64,000 bases of DNA from Diadophis punctatus similis (Eukaryota > Chordata > Lepidosauria > Squamata > Dipsadidae), in NCBI GenBank assembly GCA_023053685.1, contig JALIGW010000028.1, positions 6,918,501-6,982,500 on the forward strand, given 5' to 3'. How positions within the stretch are numbered: the stretch's first letter is position 1; every line of letters starts with the position of its first letter. Of the stretch, positions 49,533 through 59,999 are shown piece after piece. The notes under the pieces were generated by a model that was not told the origin of the DNA, ran no database searches, and worked only from the letters and a program-made list of their open reading frames with translations. Made by a program: the position numbers and the translations under genes.

Positions 49533-49706
49533 CCTACCTGGGACTTTTCCCGGTAGCTCCAGTCGCGTTCCTTGCTAATAGCGCCCAGAGCAGAGCAGCC
49601 CCTCCCAGAAGATCGCGAGACGTTATCTTTTGGAAGAGGCTGCTCTGCTCTGGGCGCTAATTAGCAAGGAACGCGACTGGAGCTACCGGGAAAAGTCCCA
49701 GGTAGG
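49533..49706. repeat. Palindrome unit 1 (flipped)
   Basis: Arms CCTACCTGGGACTTTTCCCG and AGCTACCGGGAAAAGTCCCA enclose a spacer reading CCCCTCCCAGAAGATCGCGA. Confidence 0.95.
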
Positions 49707-49753
49707 ACGCGCGCCCCGCCCCGCCCGCCCAACCCCCAGCACGAGACGCGCGT

Positions 49754-49927
49754 CCTACCTGGGACTTTTCCCTGTAGCTCCAGTCGCGTTCCTTGCTAAT
49801 TAGCGCCCAGAGCAGAGCAGCCTCTTCCAAAAGATAATGTCTCGCGATCTTCTGGGAGGGGCTGCTCTGCTCTGGGCGCTATTAGCAAGGAACGCGACTG
49901 GAGCTACCGGGAAAAGTCCCAGGTAGG
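49754..49927. repeat. Palindrome unit 2
   Basis: Same arms as unit 1, with the spacer in the opposite orientation (CCTCTTCCAAAAGATAATGT). Confidence 0.95.
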
Positions 49928-49992
49928 ACGCGCGCCCCGTCCCGTCCGCCAGTCCTGCCTCGCCCGCCCAACCCCCAGCGCGAGACGCGCGT

Positions 49993-50166
49993 CCTACCTG
50001 GGACTTTTCCCGGTAGCTCCAGTCGCGTTCCTTGCTAATTAGCGCCCAGAGCAGAGCAGCCTCTTCCAAAAGATAACGTCTCGCGATCTTCTGGGAGGGG
50101 CTGCTCTGCTCTGGACGCTATTAGCAAGGAACGCGACTGGAGCTACCAGGAAAAGTCCCCGGTAGG
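49993..50166. repeat. Palindrome unit 3
   Basis: Same arms and spacer orientation as unit 2 (CCTCTTCCAAAAGATAACGT). Confidence 0.95.
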
Positions 50167-50208
50167 ACGCGTGCCCCGCCCTGCCCCGCCCCTTTTGCCG
50201 CGGCACAC

Positions 50209-50266
50209 TTAGCATGGCCTCATGGCACACCAGTGTGCCGCGGCACAACGGTTGGGGAGCACTGCT
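50209..50266. mobile_element. Right-end fragment of another hAT
   Basis: GTGTGCCGCGGCACAACGGT followed by TGGGGAGCACTGCT is an inverted CAGTGCTCCCCAACC-type terminus. The rest is missing. Confidence 0.55.
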
Positions 50267-50400
50267 AAGGTGACCAGACGTCCTGCTGTTTCGGCATTCT
50301 TTTAAAAAAAAGCGGGACTTTTTGAAAAGAATGCGGGACGCGGGACAGACGCTTGAAAAGCGTGTCTGTCCCGCCAAAAGCGGGACGTCTGGTCACCTTA

Positions 50401-50880
50401 TATGTGAGCCATCTGTGTTGTTGTGCTGTTGTGTAAAGTTGTGTTTACAGCTCTGTTGCTCTGTGAGGCTCCTACGTAAGGCAGGGGCCATTTTGTGTGC
50501 TTTTGCAATGCTGCAAAAGGCAGGGGGTTGGACTAGATGACCACACAAGGTCCCTTCTTCCAACTCTGTAAATCTGTTAAATCTGTTGCAGCAGTGTACA
50601 TCTGCAGGGTGTGTGAGTCAGTACAGCTGCTTTTTCATGGTATGTGAGCCATTTGTGTTGTTGTGCTGTTGTGTAAAGTTGTGTTTTCAGCTCTGTTGCT
50701 CTGTGAGGCTCCTACTTAAGGCAGGGGCCATTTTGTGTGCTTTTGCAATGCTGCAAAAGGCAGGGGGTTGGACTAGATGACCACACAAGGTCCCTTCTTC
50801 CAACTCTGTAAATCTGTTAAATCTGTTGCAGCAGTGTACATTTGCATGGTGTGTGAGTCAGTACAGCTGCTTTTTCCGGT
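50401..50880 (+). repeat. Two 240-bp tandem units
   Basis: TATGTGAGCCATCTGTGTTG at 50401 recurs as TATGTGAGCCATTTGTGTTG at 50641, with near-identical sequence between. A partial unit at about 49070-49143 lies on the other side of the inserted hAT. Each unit contains a CR1-like GGGGGTTGGACTAGATGACC tail. Confidence 0.93.
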
Positions 50881-51743
50881 CACATGACCATGATGCACGC
50901 CCAACGAGTCACCTGACCACCAAGCCACACCCACATGAAGCCACACCCACCAGACATCAAGCCACACCCACAAAATAAGCCACACCCACAGAACCGGTAG
51001 GGAAAATTTTCACATTTCACCCCTGTCAGCAAGTAATGATTAGAGTGCACAATTTGTCCTAAATAATATAACGGGCTTGTCTGTCTTATTATAGGAGGAG
51101 GGAGATATATATATATTTAAAAATCTCCCTCAAATGAGCTGAAAACTCCTTCAGTCATACCATCCCTAAATAGTCAAATAAAAAGCCCATCCTGATGGCT
51201 TGATTTAGGTACTGCTGACATCATCCAGTAAATGCCTAAGAAAATTTAGTCTATGGTAGTCTTTGACAACATAGACCTTTTCAAAAATAATGGATAAAAA
51301 CTCAGATCATTTCATTATGATATACAATTTATGCTGAAGATAAAAAGATAAATAACATGTTCTTATAGATGAATAATCAGGGGTCTTTAGCTATCCACAT
51401 CTGTCTGGCTCATAGTTGATGTTATGCCATTTATGCTGACATATCTGGAGAAGCTATTTTCAAGATAAGCCAAGGTGATTAGGGGTGCCATCTGTTGTGA
51501 CTGGCTATGGGACAGGTTTTGGCTGACAGGTTACAATTGAATTGCCATTTATGCTGACATATCTGGAGAAGCCTTCTTGAAGTCTTCACAGCTTCATGTC
51601 TAGGATGGATCTTCCGCACCATACTGTTTACTTTTCCCCTTGGACTAACTCACAATCCAGTCTGCCATGATAATAGGAAGCAAGTATGTGCATCAAGCAA
51701 ACTGCTGCTGTGCCAAAGCATGTGACTCCAGATGACTTTAGTG

Positions 51744-52164
51744 CAGCGGCTGGTTGCTTGCTTACCAGTGCCAGTGCGCTGCGCGCATCTCCACATTTTG
51801 GGTGTGCGCTCGCTCGCTATGTGCGTGCACCCCCTCACGCGATTTTGCTTCTGCGCATGAGCAGAAGCAAAATCTCACCAAAATCTCGCAAGAGAGATTT
51901 TGCCATGATTTTGCTTCCACGCATATGCAGAAGCAAAATCTCACCAAAATCTCGTGCGCGCACGCGTCCCCTCACGAGATTTCAGCACAATTTTGCTTCC
52001 ATGCATATGCAGAATCAAAATCGCCCAAAAATTCACAGAAAAAGATGGCGACGCGCGCGACGGACTGGCAGAGAGGGCTCCGGAGCGATCGCGCACAAAT
52101 TGCGCAATCGGCCGCTCCCTACCAAAGTTGCGCACTGGACAGCTCCGGCAGGAACCTACCTCTG
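51744..52164. mobile_element. hAT MITE with exact TSD
   Basis: It starts CAGCGGCTGGTTGCTTGCTT and ends CAGGAACCTACCTCTG, with a perfect TSD CTTTAGTG (51736-51743, 52165-52172). Internal blocks AGAAGCAAAATCTCACC are repeated. Confidence 0.93.
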
Positions 52165-52194
52165 CTTTAGTGCCATTTACTGCAGCACCACATC

Positions 52195-52665
52195 ATAAAA
52201 AAGATGTTGAGACTTTGGAAAAAGAGAAGGGAAGAGCAACAAAGCTGATTAGGGAGCTGGAGGCTAAAACATACAAAGAACGGTTGCAGGAATTGGGTAT
52301 GTCTAGTTTAATGAAAAGAAGGACTAGGGGTGACATGATTGTAGGGTTCCACTATTTGAGGCGCTGCTACAAAAAGAGGGAATCAATCTATTTTCCAAAG
52401 CACCCGAGGGTAGGACAAGAAGCAATGGATGGAAACTAATCAAGGAGAGAAGCAACCTAGAACCAAAGAGAAATTTCCTAACAGTGAGAGCAATTAACCA
52501 GCAGAAATTTTTGTCTTCAGAAGTTGTGGGTGCTCCATCCCTGGAGGCCTCTAAGAAGAGATTGGACAGCCATTTGTCTGAAATGTATAGGGTCTCCTGT
52601 TTGAGCAAGGGGTTGGACTAGGAGACCTCCAAGGTTCCCTCCAACTGTTACTCTGTTATTCTATG
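52195..52665 (+). mobile_element. CR1 LINE 3' end
   Basis: Frames with stops encode the CR1 C-terminal block (ERLQELGMSSLMKRRTRGDM, VGFHYLRRCYKKRE) and the tail GGGGTTGGACTAGGAGACCT. Confidence 0.88.
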
Positions 52666-52977
52666 TCATTAAAATAAAATAAAAAAGATAATAAAGCCCA
52701 CAGGCTGTGATTTCAGTTGAAAAGAAAGCAGTGTTCTTGCCCAGGATTATTTCTTTTTAGACCTTGTCAATGTGCAACAGCAATCATTCTGTCCTTTTAA
52801 AAAAAAAGCAGCACTTGCAGAAGCAAAGGGTTATTTCTGGCTTAAAACAAAGCAATACAACAAAAGGAAAAGCTGTTAAGCAACAGACATGGCTTGTTCC
52901 TGATGCCTGGCTAGTTCTCACTTCGTCGTTAATAGGACATTCCTCTGGGTACATATCAATTTCTGCACTATCTAAGG

Positions 52978-53113
52978 CAGTGTTTCCCAACCTTGGCAAC
53001 TTGAAGATGTCTGGACTTCAACTCCCAGAATTCCCCAGCCAGCGAATGCTGGCTGGGGAATACTGGGAGTTGGAGTCCAGACATCTTCAAGTTGCCAAGT
53101 TTGGGAAACACTG
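52978..53113. mobile_element. Palindromic hAT MITE with exact TSD
   Basis: It starts CAGTGTTTCCCAACCTTGGC and ends GCCAAGTTTGGGAAACACTG, with a perfect TSD ATCTAAGG (52970-52977, 53114-53121). The whole 136 bp forms a hairpin. Confidence 0.95.
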
Positions 53114-53376
53114 ATCTAAGGGTTTCTGGTGGGTTTGACAATTTATTTTTCGAACTTGGATCTGCCAGTTAGGAAGAAAGTATTGTTGCTGATAGTGATG
53201 GTGACGATTTAATGCCAGCTGGGAATTATGGGAGCTGATATAGCTCTGGAGAGTATCACTTGTGCTCTGCAGTTGCATCATCCATTGCCTATGCTCTCAA
53301 GCCTACCTTTAGCACATAGCCTAAAGATGCTGAATGTGACACTTGCTGCCAAACATTTCCATCATGCACTTATACC

Positions 53377-53644
53377 CAGGGACAGGTTGCTCTCTTACCT
53401 CGCAACCGGAACTCTGCGCGCGCATCTCCGCGTTTGGTATGTGTGTGTGCTTGCTACGCGCGCTTGCCCCCTCGCTACGCCCGCACGTCCCCTCGTGAGA
53501 TTTCTCCGAGACTTTACTTCCGCGCATGCGCAGAAGCAAAAAAGCCCAAAAATTCGGCACCGGTGCGGCCGCGCTCAAATAGCGCCATCTGCTGGATGTT
53601 ACCGGTACTGTAGAGTGGGCCGCACCGGTAGGAACCCACCACTG
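53377..53644. mobile_element. hAT MITE with exact TSD
   Basis: It starts CAGGGACAGGTTGCTCTCTT and ends TAGGAACCCACCACTG, with a perfect TSD CTTATACC (53369-53376, 53645-53652). NRF1-like 12-mer at 53521-53532. Confidence 0.93.
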
Positions 53645-53784
53645 CTTATACCAGAAAAAAAGCAGCCAGAGGATAGCCTTCAGCACGGAGAATAAAACAT
53701 TAATTTTATATCGAGGAATGTCAGCTTCATTTTGACTGCCGAGGCTTAGCTTTTAATTATTCAGAATCATATTATTGTATGCAG

Positions 53785-54178
53785 CAGGGGCGGGTTGCTC
53801 ACTTACCTTGCTGCCGGAGCCATGCGCGCGCATCTCCATGCTTTGGGGGGGTGCGCTCGCTACGTATGCGCGCCCCCTCACGCGATTTTGCTTCTGCGCA
53901 TGCACGGAAGCAAAATCGCGCCAAAATCTTGTGAGGGGGCGCGAGCATGCACGGAGGCAAAATTTCACCGAAATCTCTCGCGTGTGCACGTCCGCTCGTA
54001 AGATTTTGGTGCGATTTTGCTTCCGCGCATGTGCAGAAGCAAAATTGCCCGAAAATCATGGGGAAAAAATGGCGACGTGCTGGGTGCACCGGCAGAGAGG
54101 GCTCCAGAGCGGTTGCGAAATCCGCCGCTCCCCTATCGGAGCTACGTATTGGACAGCTCCGGTAGGAACCCACCTCTG
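53785..54178. mobile_element. hAT MITE
   Basis: It starts CAGGGGCGGGTTGCTCACTT and ends TAGGAACCCACCTCTG. The flanking 8-mers GTATGCAG and GTATGCTG match at 7 of 8. Confidence 0.9.
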
Positions 54179-54189
54179 GTATGCTGGCT

Positions 54190-55014
54190 ATAATTTTCAT
54201 ACACAAACATGCAAACACCAACTGGAAGTTTTCATCTAATGGAGCTTCAGCATCCAATGAAATCGTGTTGGCACTCATTAAAATTGCCAACTGCTATCAG
54301 CCTCCCCTCCCCCCCAGTTACCTTGTGTCTCCCTTAGCTGAAATTCAGTTTAGTGCTTCCCAAACAGGCATCCTTCAGTTATGATTAATTATGATTCCCA
54401 TCATCCCCAGATAACAGGTGCTGAGGATGAGGACTGAAGTTTGATACGGACCCATCAGATTGTCATTATACATCACTATAATGTATTATTTATGTCTATT
54501 CCTATATTGATGCCTGCAATGTTTGGAAAGGAAACAGAATAATGCAATTTATGCAATTTATGCTATTCTTCTAATGCACACACTGTTAATAACTCAGCTT
54601 ATTACAAGACATGGAGAAAATCTATGTGACCGCTAAGGGTCAACAAGACTTGATGGCATGTAATCAATTAATCAATTATAGGACCCATGGATAACTTGTT
54701 CTGATACAAACTTATAATTTTGGCCCTCTCTTACACATATAAGCCACAATTATTTCATCCTACGCATATGGTCTCATTGGTGATGACAGCAAATGTGTCT
54801 GTTTTAATCACAAAATTAATAAACTTGTAAATAAAACTGATAGCGGCTTTTGATATTTGCTTTGCAACATGCCAGCTTTTTCTTTCTTAAAATTAAGCTT
54901 TTAAAAAATTAAAAGCAGATAATGCAGGAATCCTGATGGATTCCATAAGCAATGTACTATGCCAAATATTAGTTGTGCTCTATCTTAATAATTATATCTA
55001 TATAGTTATCCATA
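54190..55014. other. No recognised features
   Basis: AT-rich sequence without recognised genes or repeat families. Confidence 0.35.
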
Positions 55015-55016
55015 TA

Positions 55017-55377
55017 CCGTATTTTTCGGAGTATAAGACACACCGGAGTATAAGACGCACCTTAGTTTTGGGGGAGGAAAATAGCGGGGGGGAATCTACC
55101 TACCAGGTATTCATCTGGCTAGCGTCCTTAGTCTGTTCAGCTTCAGGACATTATTTTATCCTCTGGTTAGGGCTGAAAAGGAATGAAAACAAGCCTGCAA
55201 AGACTTAGGGCTGGAAAAAACCTTCGGAGAGAATAGGAAGCTGGGAAGATCGTTAGTATCTCGTTAGGGCTGGGGGAAAAAGCTTTGAAAAAGCTTCATT
55301 CGAAGTACAAGACGCACCCAAATTTTCAGCCTCTTTTAGGGAGGAATAAGGTGCGTCTTATACTCTGAAAAATATGG
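55017..55377. mobile_element. Mariner-type MITE
   Basis: It starts CCGTATTTTTCGGAGTATAA and ends ACTCTGAAAAATATGG, with TA at 55015-55016 and 55378-55379. Same subfamily as 38881-39264. Confidence 0.88.
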
Positions 55378-55539
55378 TAACTATATATGTTATTATTTGT
55401 GGTTTTTAAAACAAATAAAATCCTACTGTTGCACTTTTGCCATTTCTCCAAGTAGAAGGAGTTTAGTCTCACTCTCAAACAGTCCCAAAAAGCCCATGAT
55501 TTTCTTAAGCCAGTTTATAATCAAGTCATCACAAACATA

Positions 55540-56200
55540 AGACCAGGTTACTCCCTGGGGATTCAGGGCGGTGTAGAACATTTGAAGAACCACTAAACAA
55601 TATCATAAAAACAATTTAAAAATTTTTTTTAAAAGTGTACAAAATCTTACATACATGGGGGAGACCAAGATGTCTCAGAACCCCGCCTGCAGGAAGAGCC
55701 ATGTCTTCACGGCTTTTTGGAAGGCCAGCAAGGTGGGGACAATTCGTATCTCTGGGGGGAGTTGGTTCCAGAGAGCAGGGCCACCCACAGAGAAGGCCCT
55801 CCCCCTAGGCCCTGCCAGCTGACATTGTTTGGCTGACGGGACCTGGAGGAGACCCACTCTGTGGGACCTGACCAGTCGAAGGGAAGTATGAGGTAGAATG
55901 CGGTCCCGGAGGTAACCTGGTCCTAAGCCATGTAGGGCTTTAAAGATTATGATCAACACCTTGAATTGCACCCGGAGACCAATGGGCAGCCAATGCAACT
56001 GGCGGAGTATGGGTGTTATGTGGGTGAATCTTGAAACACCCACCACAGCGCGCGCAGCCGCATTTTGCACCAGTTGCAGTCTCCGAATACTCTTCAAGGG
56101 TAGCCCCATGTAGAGCGCATTACAGTAGTCCAATCGGGAGGTGACAAGGGCATGGTTGTTAAGCAAGGTCCAGCTAAACTGAGCTGAGCAATCCCTGATA
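55540..56200 (-). mobile_element. L2 LINE 3' end with open ORF2 fragment
   Basis: A minus-strand frame (56166-55675) encodes the C-terminal end of L2 ORF2: [60 protein letters not shown]. The inverted 3' UTR (GACTCCC/GGGATTCAGGGCGG) follows to ~55540. The open frame suggests a fairly young copy. Confidence 0.93.
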
Positions 56201-56204
56201 TATC

Positions 56205-57060
56205 TTTCTACTGCTTTCCTTGCAATTAGAGAACCAGAAATAATTATGATTTGTAGAAGTAAAATAGCATTCTAGCTGAAAGAGTCAGCCCAGATCAATG
56301 GTAAGCAATCAACTGATTCCTAAGTTGAAAAATGATTTCCCCCAGAAAGGTTTACTTGGCAAAATCAAGGCATAACACATGGGAGCATAGTTTGCACTGA
56401 GCTATCCTCACATAACAACGTTGTCTTTCACTTATCACATACACTTTTTAGACTAATCAGTGCTACTATTTTTCAGACTAGTTTTGCCAAATGCAAAATC
56501 TGATCATACATCTCATAGGAAGTTTACACTTAAATATATAGAAATTGGCTGTTATAATGGAGCACAGCTCTTTTAATCAAATGATTAATAGCCATGTTCT
56601 TTTGTAGTATGCTTTTAGTTTATTTAATTAAATACTTAGGGTCACAAATTTCTAATGAGGTTTACAGACCAGCAAATAAGCAATAGTATTCATTATCTTC
56701 CTATTAAGTCCTTTACAAATAATATTTAACCATGTGAAAATTATGTTGTGTGGCTATGCTTTTATTAAGCATTAAAATCTCTGCCACTTGCACATGAAAA
56801 TGCTAAGTACTAAAATCTGTGCTAACAATTTGTGCTCCCTGTGAAATTCATATATTTTCATTTTCATTTTTGAAAAATAAAGCTAGGCCTTGACCTTGGG
56901 AAATCATGAAAAATAGTTTGAAATTGCACTATTATAATACTAAGGGCTTTCTCCTTCTTCTCTTTCTCTTCCTCATCTGTTTTTCAGTCTCATGTAAGTC
57001 ATGACTTGTGGAGAAAGTTCTAAATTGCTGAATTCACACAAATTATTTACAAACCATTAT
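56205..57060. other. No recognised features
   Basis: AT-rich DNA without recognised genes or repeats, up to the TSD of the hAT at 57069. Confidence 0.35.
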
Positions 57061-57068
57061 AGCTTGTA

Positions 57069-58252
57069 TAAAGTGACCAGATATTTTTTTTTAAGCGGGA
57101 CTTTTTTTTAAAGGGGGGGGGTGGGGCCGCCTGGACGTCGCCATTTGAGTTTTGCGCATGCGCAGAACGCTGCGCATGCGCAGAGGGAAAAAGTCAAGAG
57201 CTGAGTACGGGGCACGGGGCGGGGCAGGCAGGAAGGGGCGCCGGGCTGCAGGCCGGCAGCGGCGGAGGGTCGCTTGAACTCGCTTCCTGCCGCGGACCGC
57301 GTTCACGCGCGGCGGCGGCGACAGCAGCAAGCCGGGAGCACTCGCCCGGAATTGGAGTCAGCGAGCAGCCCAGCATCGGGGCTCTTCCCCCGCCTTCTCC
57401 ATCCTCCAGGGTTGCCACTGCGGGGGTTCCGTCTCTCCGGTGGTGCCTGCGTTGGAAGGGAAGGGGGGGAAAGGCGGCCTGCGGGGCTTGGCACGGCTGG
57501 GAGTTGCGAGGCAGCGTAGCAACCGGGCTGTTCCTCCGGGTGTGCTAAAGTGCTCGAGTTTTTTCTCTCTCACACACACATGCACAACCTTCCAACGACC
57601 GGGAAGTCGTGCTGGGAGATCCAGTCCGACCCGGTCGTTGGAAGGTTGTGCATGTGTGTGTGAGAGAGAAAAAACTCGAGCACTTTAGCACACCCGGAGA
57701 AACAGCCCGGTTGCTACGCCGCCTCGCAACTCCCAGCCGTGCCAAGCCCCGCAGGCTGCCTTTCCCCCCCTTCCCTTCCAACGCAGGCACCACCGGAGAG
57801 ACGGAACCCCCGCAGTGGCGACCCTGGAGGATGGAGAAGGCGGGGGAAGAGCCCCGATGCCCAGCTGCTCGCTGACTCCAATTCCGGGCGAGCGCTCCCG
57901 GCTTGCTACTGTCACCGCCGCCGCTCACCCTTCAACAGCCAATCAGCGTGGGGCGCCGACAGCAGCGACGTCAACTCTCCGCGCCCGCCTTGCAGAGAGA
58001 AAGGTATGGGTGGGTGTTTTAAGGTGACCAGACGTCCCAATTTTGAGAGGGCCTGCTGCTGCTGCTGCTGCTGCCCCTGTGGCTGGGCCCAACCTGGCCG
58101 TCCTCGAGTGCCTGCAGGCCGATTTTTTGAAAGAATGCCCTAGTCGTGCATGCTTTCAAAAAATCGGGACTTTTTAGAGGACGGGCGGGACGTGGGACAA
58201 ATGATGAAAAAGCGGGTCTGTCCCGCCAAAATTGGGACGTCTGGTCACCTTA
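57069..58252. mobile_element. Fold-back hAT element B (TAAAGTGACCAG terminus)
   Basis: It starts TAAAGTGACCAGATATTTTT and ends ACGTCTGGTCACCTTA, with a perfect TSD AGCTTGTA (57061-57068, 58253-58260). Its GC-rich interior has two NRF1-like 12-mers, a ~618-bp inverted repeat, a CCAAT-containing stretch (AGCCAATCAGCGTGGGG) and an inner copy of the terminus at 58021. Confidence 0.93.
57310..57927. repeat. Long inverted repeat, ~290-nt arms
   Basis: The left arm (from GGCGGCGGCGACAGCAGCAA to TCCAACGACCGGG) is mirrored from CCCGGTCGTTGGAAGG (57630) to TGCTACTGTCACCGCCGCCG. The spacer is ~27 bp (57603-57629). Only scattered mismatches separate the arms. Confidence 0.93.
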
Positions 58253-58795
58253 AGCTTGTACTACATTTTGTCCTTAACCCAAACCAAACAGATTATATTC
58301 TGGTTTAGCATAATATGTGAACTCAGTATTCTGTTTTATGAGGATGTGTCATTTTATAAGAGGACTCCCCAAAACATAGTTTATCTGGATTGGCATATCA
58401 TACACAAATATGGTTTGTTTGCTTAGCATTTTGCATGAATCTAGCCATCGTAGCTTGTCATGATAAAACAGGTCAGGGCTACCATATCTGAATTGCATAA
58501 ATCCAGATGGCAACTAGATGGCACCGTTTTCTCTGCCTCTAGTACTATGTATACATTCTACAGAGTTTTGTATTCTACAGTATATATAGCAGTTCTGTTA
58601 ACAAAGTCTTAACCATAAGCTCTCAGAAAAATATAATTTTCTAATAACTGTTTTTTTATGAAGAATTGCTGATTTCAACGGAATTTATTTTGCAAAGCCT
58701 AGTAAAGACAAGCTAAATTGCCATTCAGAGTGAAAAATAATTTGTGGTATAGAAATTTCTACTTAAAAATATCCACTATGTCTAGTCATACACAC

Positions 58796-59485
58796 CAGGG
58801 GCGGGTTCCTAATTTGTTTACTACCACTCTGTAGGTGTGGCTTGCCAGCCATGTGACCGGGTGGGCATGGCTTGCCGGCCATGTGCCGGGTGGGCTTGGC
58901 TTGCGGGTCATATATTAGTTATTTCAGAGAGATGTTACTACTATTTTTGCTATTTTATAGTTTACATGAAAAGCTTTGCATACAAAGTGCGTGTTACACC
59001 ATGGCAACACAGCAACCTTTATATGCAGAAAATGCTATAGTTAAAAGACAAGCAAGTCTCATACAGCATTTTTGGTTTCAGTCATGGATTCCTTAGACGA
59101 AAATATTGAGGACTGTTAAAAGAACAGTATCTTTTAACAGCCCTCAATGTTTTCGTCTAAAGAATAACAGTATAAAACTGTATAAAATTAACAGTATAAA
59201 AGGTTAAGCTTTCGTAAAATGCCCACTTTGGGAAGCTTTAGGCAAAAACGAAGAAAAAGTATCAAATGCAAGCTTCTTATTATTTTCAAGCAATGGGATG
59301 GGGAAAGACTTAATTGTCAGGTTTCTGGGCATGCACAGAAGAATTTTTTTTTTAAATGTAAAAAAAAGTTTTTAAAAAATGGCGGTGCCCAGGCACCGGC
59401 AACTGACCGCACCGGTACTGTGACGTCACCAGCGGGCTGCTACCGGTGCTATAGAGTGGACCGCACCGGTAGGAACCCACCACTG
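58796..59485. mobile_element. hAT element with exact TSD and internal hairpin
   Basis: It starts CAGGGGCGGGTTCCTAATTT and ends TAGGAACCCACCACTG, with a perfect TSD ATACACAC (58788-58795, 59486-59493). A 67-bp hairpin lies at 59094-59160. Confidence 0.92.
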
Positions 59486-59889
59486 ATACACACATTTTGA
59501 GAATATCATGTCTGAAATTAAAAGATGGTGTTTTCTGTTTATGGATTATGCAACATTGCCCAGTTCAGAATTGCTGAATAGTGTTGATGTCAATACTTTT
59601 AAAATTATAGTCCTCACTAAACGAATGGTTCTGACTTGAGAACTAGCAGTAATTGCAAATATCTTCTGTAAGATTGCTCTTAGGAAAAGCTTGACCACAA
59701 CTGATTAACACAGGTTATAATGATAATGCATTTACTCATCCAGACAGTTAATTATATTACAGAAAGTTCTTCCAAATTTGTAAGCAGAATAGGTAAGGAC
59801 TTTTGAAACAACTACATTTCCTTGGGGTAATTGAAAATGTTTCATCTTGGATTCTTTGATAGAAAGAAAAAAAGGATTTGTGGTTAAAC

Positions 59890-59981
59890 GAGGGGTCCCT
59901 AAACTTGGCAACTTTAAGACTTGTGGAATTCTGGGAGTTGAAGTCCACAAGTCTTAAAGTTGCCAAGTTTGAAGAGCTCTG
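59890..59981. mobile_element. Short palindromic hAT MITE
   Basis: It starts GAGGGGTCCCTAAACTTGGC. The right end GCCAAGTTTGAAGAGCTCTG forms the hairpin. The flanking 8-mers GGTTAAAC and GCTTAAAC match at 7 of 8. Confidence 0.8.
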
Positions 59982-59999
59982 GCTTAAACCCTATCACCT

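Larger units (their letters stand above)
49144..50400. mobile_element. Fold-back hAT element A (TAAAGTGACCAG terminus)
   Basis: It starts TAAAGTGACCAGATATTTTT and ends ACGTCTGGTCACCTTA, with a perfect TSD TATGTGAG (49136-49143, 50401-50408). Inside are a short palindrome (49198-49293), three ~174-bp palindromes, a piece of another hAT (about 50209-50266) and an inner repeat of the terminus at 50268. Confidence 0.92.
48483..51025. mobile_element. Large composite hAT with exact TSD
   Basis: It starts CAGGGGTGAAATGCTCCCGG and ends TTTTCACATTTCACCCCTG, with a perfect TSD TCAGCAAG (48475-48482, 51026-51033). It contains a 240-bp tandem duplication (50401-50880) and a second complete hAT (49144-50400). 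Confidence 0.92.

Noticed and set aside
49533..50166. GGGACTTTTCC in the palindrome arms as NF-kB sites
   Set aside because: It is 11 bases with an extra T against the usual 10-base site; too weak to claim.
50268..50400. The inner 133-bp unit as an independent TA-flanked mariner insertion
   Set aside because: Its right end is also the right end of the larger element, and an 8-bp TSD exists only for the larger element, so hAT is the better reading.
57274..58143. Several 70-130 codon frames on both strands in GC-rich DNA
   Set aside because: Both strands of an inverted repeat give mirrored frames; absence of stops follows from high GC content.
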